64,000 nucleotides of DNA from contig JAGHUS010000035.1 of assembly GCA_018064685.1 (NCBI GenBank), positions 37,613-101,612 of the forward strand. The letters run 5' to 3'. Numbering within the stretch: position 1 is the stretch's first letter; every line of letters begins with the position of its first letter. Shown in pieces: positions 56,752-64,000 of this stretch. Source of the DNA: Bacteroidales bacterium (lineage in GTDB: Bacteria; Bacteroidota; Bacteroidia; Bacteroidales; Bacteroidaceae). The notes under the pieces were generated by a model. The model had not been told where the DNA came from. It worked only from the letters and a program-made list of their open reading frames with translations, and did no database searches. The translations under genes were made by a program, and so were the position numbers.

Positions 56752-57942
56752 ATGAAAATCCTAGTATTGAACTGCGGAAGTTCATCAATAAAGTACGCAT
56801 TGTACAACATGGATGACCAGAGCGTCATCACCAGTGGCGGTATCGAGAAGATCGGTCTGCCCGATTCGTTTATCAACGTCAAGCTCAATGGCGAGAAGCA
56901 CAAGATGGAGCGTCCCATCGAGGAGCACACTGCCGGTGTGCAGTGGATCTTCGAGGTACTCACTCAGGGCGAATACGCCGTACTGAAGAGCCTCGACGAA
57001 CTGGATGCCGTAGGCCATCGCATGGTGCACGGCGGCGAGAAGTTCAACCAGAGCGTGCGCCTCACTCCCGAGGTGATGGAAGCCTTCGCTGCCTGCAACG
57101 ACCTGGCTCCTCTGCACAACCCCGCTAACATCAAGGGTGTCAACGCCGTCAGCGCTCTGCTGCCCAACATTCCCCAGGTAGGCGTCTTCGACACCGCCTT
57201 CCATCAGACCATGCCCGACTACGCCTATATGTACGCCCTCCCCTACGAGCTCTACTCGAAGTACGGCGTGCGTCGCTACGGCTTCCACGGCACCAGCCAC
57301 CGCTACGTCAGTCAGCGCGTTTGTGAGTTCCTCGGTTGCGAGGCTCAGGGCAAGAAGATCATCACTTGCCACATCGGCAACGGTGCCTCTATCGCTGCTG
57401 TCAAGGATGGCAAGTGTGTAGACACCTCAATGGGTCTCACCCCCCTCGAAGGCCTCATCATGGGTACACGCTCGGGCGACATCGACGCCGGTGCTGTCAC
57501 CTTCCTCATGGACAAGCTGAACCTCGACACCAAGGGTCTCTCTAACCTGCTCAACAAGCAGTCGGGTCTGGCTGGTGTCAGCGAACTCTCAAGCGACTTC
57601 CGCGACATCCTGGCTGGCATCGCTAATGGCAATGACAAGGCTCGTCTTGCCAAGGAGATGTACACCTATCGCATCAAGAAGTACATCGGCCAGTATGCTG
57701 CTGCCATGGGTGGTGTCGACATCATCCTCTTCACCGGTGGTGCCGGCGAGAACCAGTGGGAGGTGCGCGAAGGCGCTACCGCAGGTCTCGAGTACATGGG
57801 TGTGAAGATGGACGAGCAGAAGAACCGCGCTTGCCGTGCCACCGAGGCTATCCTCTCGGCCGACGACAGCAAGGTCACCGTTTGCTGCATCCCCACCGAC
57901 GAGGAGCTGATGATTGCCCTCGACACCCAGGCACTCTGCTGA
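56752..57942 (+). CDS. ackA: Acetate kinase
   Basis: MKILVLNCGSSSIKYALY; FHGTSHRYVS; HIGNGASIAAVKDGK. Confidence 0.96.
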   Translation: MKILVLNCGSSSIKYALYNMDDQSVITSGGIEKIGLPDSFINVKLNGEKHKMERPIEEHTAGVQWIFEVLTQGEYAVLKSLDELDAVGHRMVHGGEKFNQSVRLTPEVMEAFAACNDLAPLHNPANIKGVNAVSALLPNIPQVGVFDTAFHQTMPDYAYMYALPYELYSKYGVRRYGFHGTSHRYVSQRVCEFLGCEAQGKKIITCHIGNGASIAAVKDGKCVDTSMGLTPLEGLIMGTRSGDIDAGAVTFLMDKLNLDTKGLSNLLNKQSGLAGVSELSSDFRDILAGIANGNDKARLAKEMYTYRIKKYIGQYAAAMGGVDIILFTGGAGENQWEVREGATAGLEYMGVKMDEQKNRACRATEAILSADDSKVTVCCIPTDEELMIALDTQALC

Positions 57943-57996
57943 TAAAAGGAGTTTTGACGACGGTCAAAAGCAAATGTCTTGCTTCTTGAAGAAATG

Positions 57997-58030
57997 GGGT
58001 GCGTCACTTCACTTTTGGAGTGGCGCACCC
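57997..58030 (+). terminator. Hairpin after ackA
   Basis: GGGTGCGtCACTtC..GgAGTGgCGCACCC then ttcatattactttt. Confidence 0.65.
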
Positions 58031-58183
58031 TTCATATTACTTTTACACCTGCCAGTCTTGTTTGCTTTTGCTTTTCATGCACACACTGTTTCGGCAAGAA
58101 CTGGCACACTAGACATTATTACACAAAATATGTTCAAAACGGTCACTTCAAGCCATACACAACATGACAAAATGCAGAATTGA

Positions 58184-58215
58184 TTTGCAAAAAAAGAAAA
58201 TGATTTGTAAATTTG
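58184..58215 (+). promoter_or_regulatory. Promoter for RND operon: TTTG-N20-TAAATTTG
   Basis: TTTG 58184-58187; TAAATTTG 58208-58215. Confidence 0.55.
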
Positions 58216-58268
58216 CCCGCACATTATAGGTACACAACACTATGACAAAAAGATAATTAGACAAGATT

Positions 58269-59291
58269 ATGAGAAATAAATTGACACTTGGATTTATGCT
58301 TTGCATCGTGCTTTGCGCCTGCAAAAGCAAAACAGAGGAGACACAAAGCGCAGAAGCCCTTTCTGTACGCACAGAGACTGCCACCTTCAGCAGTGACTAT
58401 TCGCAGTTGCCCTATGTCGGCGTGGTGAAGGAGGAGACCAACACGATGGTGAGTTTTACAGGAATGGGTATACTGAAGTCCGTCAGCGTGAGCGAAGGAC
58501 AGCGCGTATCAAAAGGTCAACTGGTAGCCGTCATTGACGACAGCCAGGCCCGCACAGCACTCAGCGCAGCCAAAGCAGCATTGGACCAAGCACTCGACGC
58601 CGAAGCACGCATGAAGCAGTTGCACGACCTCAACTCGCTGCCCGACATGAAGTGGATCGAGATACAAAGCCAGGTGCAACAGGCACGTGCCAGCTACGAC
58701 CTATGCCTGAAGGCCGTCAATGACTGCAAGGCCTATGCGCCTGCCAGCGGTGTGGTGGGTGCGAAGATTATGAATGTGGGCGAAAACGTACTGCCCACCG
58801 AACCCGTGCTAACCATCATGCACATCAACACCGTCAAGGTGCAAGTGAGCATCCCCGAAAAGGAGATAGCAAGCATCGAGCCAGGCACAGCATCGACCAT
58901 CACCGTCGAGGCACTGGGCGGAGCCAGCTTTGAGGGCGGACGCATCGAGAAGGGACTCTCGGCCGACCCCACCACCCACACCTATAATATATATATCTAC
59001 CTGCCCAACCCCGACATGAAACTGTTGCCAGGCATGGTGGCCTCGGTACGTTTCAACAAGGGTGAGGCACAGCCTGCCATCACCGTCCCCGTCAAGGCCG
59101 TGCAGAAAGGCAGCGGCGAGAGCCACTTTGTATGGGTTGCCGAGGAAGGCAAAGCCAAGCGCGTCAAGGTAGTGCTGGGCGACGTAGTTGGCAATCGTGC
59201 CATTGTCACCGACGGCAACATCACCGAGGGAATGCACATCATCGTCGAAGGCTACCAGAAGCTGAGCGAAGGGGCCGCCATCAAACAGTAA
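58269..59291 (+). CDS. RND efflux periplasmic adaptor lipoprotein (AcrA-like)
   Basis: Lipobox LCIVLCAC; MFP core; followed immediately by RND pump. Confidence 0.9.
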   Translation: MRNKLTLGFMLCIVLCACKSKTEETQSAEALSVRTETATFSSDYSQLPYVGVVKEETNTMVSFTGMGILKSVSVSEGQRVSKGQLVAVIDDSQARTALSAAKAALDQALDAEARMKQLHDLNSLPDMKWIEIQSQVQQARASYDLCLKAVNDCKAYAPASGVVGAKIMNVGENVLPTEPVLTIMHINTVKVQVSIPEKEIASIEPGTASTITVEALGGASFEGGRIEKGLSADPTTHTYNIYIYLPNPDMKLLPGMVASVRFNKGEAQPAITVPVKAVQKGSGESHFVWVAEEGKAKRVKVVLGDVVGNRAIVTDGNITEGMHIIVEGYQKLSEGAAIKQ

Positions 59292-62200
59292 ATGCCTATG
59301 GACTTCACGAAACACTGGTCATACTGGCCCATCAAGAACTTCAAAATCACCGCGCTGCTCGTCGTCCTGCTCTTTGCCTTCGGTCTGACAGGACTGGTGC
59401 AGATGCCTAAAGACGAGTTTCCGCCCTTCGTGGTGCGACAAGGCGTTGTCGTAGCCGTCATGCCTGGAGCCACCAGCGAAGAGATAGAGCAGCAAGTAGC
59501 CCGACCGCTAGAACGCTACCTCTTCACCTACAAAGAGGTGAACCGACTGAAAACCACCACGACAAGCATGAACGGCATGTGCTTGGTCATGGTGCAGCTG
59601 CAAGACAACATCCAGAACAAGGACGAGGTGTGGAGCAAACTCAAGCACGGCCTCAACACCTTCAAGTCGCAACTGCCGAGTGGCGTGCTGGCCGTCATCG
59701 TCAACGATGACTTTGGTGACACCTGTGCCCTGCTCATCACCATCGAAAGCGACCAGCGCAGCTACCGCGAACTGCAAGCATACAGCGACGAGCTGGCCGA
59801 CCGCCTTCGTCGCGTGCCTTCGGTCAGCAATGTGCGCCAGGTGGGCGAGGTAAAGGAGCAGATAACCCTCTACGTAGACCGCGAACGACTGGCGGCCTAC
59901 GGCATCGGGCAGACCGCCATCATGCAAGCCCTCAACGGGCAGGGCATGACCACAATGAGCGGAGCCGTCACCACGGGCAGCCAGAACATACTGCTGCACG
60001 TAGCGCCAACCCAACGAAGCGAAGAGGAACTGATGAACCTCATCGTCTACAGCGACGCCCAGAACCACGTAGTACGTGTACGCGACATTGCTGACATAAA
60101 GCGAGAGTACGACACCAGCGAGAGCTATATCGAGAACAACGGCAAGCGCTGCCTCATCCTCTCGCTCGAGATGGGCGAAGGACACAACATCATGCAGTAT
60201 GGCGAGGAGGTGGACGAAGTGCTCAGTCAGTTCAAGGACGAATACCTGCCCCAGGACGTCACCATGCAGCGCATCACCGATCAACCTCAAGTGGTGGGCG
60301 ACTCCGTCAACGGTTTCCTGCGCGACCTGCTCATCTCCATGGCCATCATCATCCTGGTCATGATGATGCTTTTCCCCTTCCGTTCGGCAATCGTGGCCGC
60401 CATCAGCATCCCCTTGAGCACGTTCATCTCGATGGGCTTCATGTATGCCTTTGACATCCCGCTCAACATCATCACGCTGGCCTGCCACATCGTCTCGCTG
60501 GGTATGATTGTGGACAACAGCATCGTCGTCATCGACGGTTACCTGGAGTACCTCGGCACGGGCATCGGTCGCAGAGCCTCGGCCGTGAAGAGCGTGCAAC
60601 AATACATGTGGCCCATGCTGCTAGCCACCATCTGCATCTGCGCCATCTTCTACCCCATCATCTTCACCATGACGGGCGAGGCATCCGATGTCATCGGCTA
60701 CTTCCCCATCACGATGACCCTCATCCTGATGATGTCGCTCGTCATCGCCGTCGGTGTCGTGCCCCTGCTCTGTGCAGCCATCATCAAAAAGACAAGCAGC
60801 ACGCCCACTGCCGATGAGACGACAAAGAGCAAGAAGAAGGTCTCTATCACCGACCGCGTACAGCACATCTACGACAAGGCCCTGGCATGGACCTTCCGCC
60901 ACCCCACCCTCACCATGGTCACGGCCATCCTGCTCGTCATCGGCGGCAGCCTGATCTTCCCCACGCTCAAGGTGCGCCAGTTCCCCTATGCAGACCGCAA
61001 CCAGTTTGCCGTCGAGATATTCCTGCCCGAAGGCGAGGGACTGGACCACACGAAGGCCATCGCTGACTCGCTCTACGACATCCTCTCGCGCGACGAACGT
61101 GCCACCAGCATCACCACCTTCATGGGATGCTCCTCACCCCGTTTCCAGGTCAGCTACGCACCGCAGATGGGTGGTCGCAACTTTGCACAGTTCATCGTCA
61201 ACACGCCCAACATCGAGACCACACTGGCCATGCTCAACGAGTACGCGCCACGATACAGCAACCACTGGCCCGGTGCCTACGTGCGTTTCAAGCAGATGGA
61301 TTTCCTCAACGTGCCTACGTTTGAGTACCGCTTCTACGGCAACGACCTGGACAGCATCAAGGCGGCGGCAGAGCAACTCATGAACGAGATGCGCCAGATG
61401 CCCGAACTGGAGTGGGTACACACCGACTACGACCAGCCCATGCCCATCATGGACATCGAACTCGACCCCGTAGCCACAGCCCAGTTGGGCATCAACCGCA
61501 CCACCGCCCAGCTGCAGTCCATGCTGCAAACGGGCAAGATGCAGGCTGGCAGCATCTGGGAGGACAACTACGAGGTGCCCATCGTCATCAAGGATGCCGC
61601 CACCGACCAGATGACCCTCTCCGACATCGGCAACATACGCATGACCAACACCACTGGCAGCAGCATACCCCTGCGACAGATAGCCAGCGTCAACCCCGTT
61701 TGGACAGAAGCCAAGATCGTACACCGCAACGGCGAGCGATGCATCAGTGTCACCGCCGAGGGCAAGCGCGAAGTGCTGGCACTGCCCGTGCAGACACGCA
61801 TCGGCAACATCATCGACCAGATGCAGCTGCCCCAGGGCGTACGTGCCGAGATAGGCGGTGAGATAGAGAAGAACAACGAGATGACACCCCAGATAGCCAT
61901 CGGCTTGGCACTGGCCATGCTCGTCATCTTCTTCTTCATCCTCTTCAACTTCCAGCGCTTCGGCATCACCATCATCAGCATGGCAGCCATCTCGCTCAGT
62001 CTGCCAGGAGCCATGATTGGCCTGGCCATTGCCAACAACACGCTGGGCATGACCTCGCTCTTCGGTTTCATCACCCTCATGGGCATCATCATGCGCAACG
62101 AGATTCTCATCTTCGAACATGCCGACCAAAAGGTGGCCGAGGGATGGAGTGTGCGCGACGCCGCATACGACGCTGGACGACGACGCATGGTGCCAATCTT

Positions 62201-62381
62201 CCTCACCACCGCCACCACGGCCGTGGGCGTCATACCTATGATCCTCGGCGGTTCCTCGTTCTGGATGCCCGTCGGCATCACCATCTTTGCCGGAGGCATC
62301 GGTACCCTCATCATGGTTGTCACCGTACTGCCCGTGGTATACTGGAAGTTGAACAAGAAAAAAGAACAAAACAATGCGTAA
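59292..62381 (+). CDS. RND multidrug-type efflux pump (AcrB-like)
   Basis: 1029 aa; SLGMIVDNSIVVIDGYLEYL; TLMGIIMRNEILIFEHADQK. Confidence 0.93.
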   Translation: MPMDFTKHWSYWPIKNFKITALLVVLLFAFGLTGLVQMPKDEFPPFVVRQGVVVAVMPGATSEEIEQQVARPLERYLFTYKEVNRLKTTTTSMNGMCLVMVQLQDNIQNKDEVWSKLKHGLNTFKSQLPSGVLAVIVNDDFGDTCALLITIESDQRSYRELQAYSDELADRLRRVPSVSNVRQVGEVKEQITLYVDRERLAAYGIGQTAIMQALNGQGMTTMSGAVTTGSQNILLHVAPTQRSEEELMNLIVYSDAQNHVVRVRDIADIKREYDTSESYIENNGKRCLILSLEMGEGHNIMQYGEEVDEVLSQFKDEYLPQDVTMQRITDQPQVVGDSVNGFLRDLLISMAIIILVMMMLFPFRSAIVAAISIPLSTFISMGFMYAFDIPLNIITLACHIVSLGMIVDNSIVVIDGYLEYLGTGIGRRASAVKSVQQYMWPMLLATICICAIFYPIIFTMTGEASDVIGYFPITMTLILMMSLVIAVGVVPLLCAAIIKKTSSTPTADETTKSKKKVSITDRVQHIYDKALAWTFRHPTLTMVTAILLVIGGSLIFPTLKVRQFPYADRNQFAVEIFLPEGEGLDHTKAIADSLYDILSRDERATSITTFMGCSSPRFQVSYAPQMGGRNFAQFIVNTPNIETTLAMLNEYAPRYSNHWPGAYVRFKQMDFLNVPTFEYRFYGNDLDSIKAAAEQLMNEMRQMPELEWVHTDYDQPMPIMDIELDPVATAQLGINRTTAQLQSMLQTGKMQAGSIWEDNYEVPIVIKDAATDQMTLSDIGNIRMTNTTGSSIPLRQIASVNPVWTEAKIVHRNGERCISVTAEGKREVLALPVQTRIGNIIDQMQLPQGVRAEIGGEIEKNNEMTPQIAIGLALAMLVIFFFILFNFQRFGITIISMAAISLSLPGAMIGLAIANNTLGMTSLFGFITLMGIIMRNEILIFEHADQKVAEGWSVRDAAYDAGRRRMVPIFLTTATTAVGVIPMILGGSSFWMPVGITIFAGGIGTLIMVVTVLPVVYWKLNKKKEQNNA

Positions 62382-63696
62382 AACATTCAGATACATATTT
62401 ATGCTGCAGGCATGCATGTGGTTGCTTCCCATTCACGCCCAGCAGTTCACACTCGACCAGTGCATCGAGTCAGCCCTGCGCAATAACGCAGACCTCAAGA
62501 ACGCACGACTGGACATCAACATGGCTGCCGAGCAAGTGGCATCAGCCCGCACCAACTACTTCCCCCAAGTCAGCGCCATGGGCGTGGGCTTCGTCGGAGC
62601 CAAAGACCTGATGCGCAGCACGATGGAGATACCCGGCATGGACCTCACGCCCCTGGGCATGCCCATCGCCACGCCGCCATCCTCCTACCCCATCTCGATG
62701 ATCAAGAAGGGTGTAGTGGCCAACCTCACCGCCATGCAGCCCCTCTATGCCGGCGGGCAAATCGTCAACGGCAACAAACTGGCCGACCTGCAGCAGGAGG
62801 TCAAACAGCTGCAACTGGAGATGACCGAGAAGGATGTGCGGCAGAACGTGCAGAACTACTACTGGCAACTTGTAGGTCTGCGGGGTAACATCACCACACT
62901 CGATGCCGTAGACAAGCAACTCGACGAGGTGCACCGACTCACCGAGAATTTTGTCAAGGCAGGCGTCATCAACCGCAACGACCTACTGCGCGTCGAACTC
63001 AAGCAGCAGGAGATGCAAAGCCAGCGCCTCAGCCTGAACAACGGAATCGAGATGCTGCGACTGCTCCTAGCACAACTTGTGGGAGCCGAGTTCAGCAGCT
63101 TCGACATCGCACCCGCTGACATGCTGCAACCACAAAGTCCCGACACCTACTTCGTCAGTCCCGACCAGGCCGTAGCCAATCGAGAGGAGGTTGCCCTCAC
63201 GGCTCAGTCCGTGCGAGCCAACGAACTGCAAGTCAAGATGACGCACGGCAAGAACCTGCCATCTGTGGCCGTAGGCGCAGCCGCCATGTACATGAACGTC
63301 ATGGACCAGAACCAAGGCAACCTGGTGGGTCTGGCCACCGTCAGCATACCCATCAGCAGTTGGTGGGGCGGCAGCCACGACCTCAAACGGGCACGCATGG
63401 CCGTAGAGCAAAGCCGCAACACGATGACCGACGTGCAGCAGAAACTGCACATCGACATCCTCAACGCATGGAACCAACTGAACGAAGCCTACGCCCAGAT
63501 AGAGATAGCCCGCAAGAGCGTGGTACAGGCCGATGAGAACCTCCGACTCAACACCGACCAGTATCGCGTCGGAGCCATCGGCATGACCGACCTCCTCGAT
63601 GCCGTCACCCTCTACACGCAGAGTCACAGCAACCTCGTCAGCGCCTGTGCCAACTACCAAAACAAACTGGCCGACTATCAGCGCAAGACCAAGTGA
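62374..63696 (+). CDS. TolC-family outer membrane efflux protein
   Basis: 440 aa; FTLDQCIESALRNNADLKNARLDINMAAEQV; overlaps pump gene by 8 bp. Confidence 0.92.
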   Translation: MRKTFRYIFMLQACMWLLPIHAQQFTLDQCIESALRNNADLKNARLDINMAAEQVASARTNYFPQVSAMGVGFVGAKDLMRSTMEIPGMDLTPLGMPIATPPSSYPISMIKKGVVANLTAMQPLYAGGQIVNGNKLADLQQEVKQLQLEMTEKDVRQNVQNYYWQLVGLRGNITTLDAVDKQLDEVHRLTENFVKAGVINRNDLLRVELKQQEMQSQRLSLNNGIEMLRLLLAQLVGAEFSSFDIAPADMLQPQSPDTYFVSPDQAVANREEVALTAQSVRANELQVKMTHGKNLPSVAVGAAAMYMNVMDQNQGNLVGLATVSIPISSWWGGSHDLKRARMAVEQSRNTMTDVQQKLHIDILNAWNQLNEAYAQIEIARKSVVQADENLRLNTDQYRVGAIGMTDLLDAVTLYTQSHSNLVSACANYQNKLADYQRKTK

Positions 63697-63734
63697 CGAT
63701 TACCTACATTATTCATGCCAGAGCAACTTACGAC

Positions 63735-63771
63735 ACATGCTAGAGGAAAAGTTTTTTCCTGCTGCATGTGC
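63735..63771. repeat. Imperfect long hairpin next to the ackA remnant
   Basis: CACATGC-tag-AGGAAAA-gtt-TTTTCCT-gct-GCATGTG. Confidence 0.6.
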
Positions 63772-63785
63772 TAACCGTCCAACCT

Positions 63786-63885
63786 AGGCTATCCTCTCGG
63801 CCGACGACAGCAAGGTCACCGTTTGCTGCATCCCCACCGACGAGGAGCTGATGATTGCCCTCGACACACAGGCACTCTGCAAGTA
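63786..63885 (+). pseudogene. Duplicated 3' end of ackA
   Basis: 63786-63880 matches 57845-57939 at 94/95 positions; encodes ..ILSADDSKVTVCCIPTDEELMIALDTQALCK*. Confidence 0.93.
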
Positions 63886-64000
63886 AACATTCACATTATT
63901 AAGTGATGATTAAATAATAAGTTGGTACGATTTTGCTTTAGATTATTGAGATATTTTGGAGTTGTTTTGAAGGAGCAATGCGGGCATTGTGACTGAAAAA

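Noticed and set aside
61134-62432. 432-aa minus-strand ORF
   Set aside because: Antisense to the RND pump; His/Asp/Gly-rich shadow frame.
57940-63785. RND operon as an autonomous integrative element
   Set aside because: No integrase, excisionase or mobilisation gene between the ackA direct repeats; only a passive insertion is supported.

Overview
Chromosomal window from a Bacteroidota (Prevotella-like) genome. The assignment rests on TAnnTTTG promoter boxes, short C-terminal sorting-like tails, DUF5687, BACON and TonB-type families, and pectin CAZymes. Recognisable genes run from a partial clpB through a Fur-family regulator and an FMN-binding protein. Next is a GH43 arabinanase divergent from pflB, then an RsbW/SpoIIE/RelA-SpoT/STAS/SLC13/STAS module placed between pflB and pflA. 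A Cus/Czc-type metal efflux operon follows, then an Rpn-family nuclease and thrC. A duplicated ABC/outer-membrane-barrel locus around a GntR regulator comes next, then menC, a GH127 gene and menE. The remainder holds an AT-rich accessory segment (YD-repeat and BACON proteins), a PL11 lyase, murF, folP, cdaA, pta, ackA and an RND efflux operon. No rRNA, tRNA, CRISPR array or transposase gene was recognised. The strongest candidates for something new are: (1) the partner-switching/alarmone-synthetase/permease module between pflB and pflA; (2) a 95-bp duplicate of the ackA 3' end bracketing the RND operon; (3) a family of GC-rich palindromic elements, some inserted in frame in genes, with compensatory changes in a TTCG hairpin; (4) a 487-bp element with ~34-bp inverted termini carrying three 18-bp operator-like sites at exact 22-bp spacing; (5) a terminator-ended structured leader upstream of the BACON gene. 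All calls come from reading sequence and supplied translations; no database search was run.
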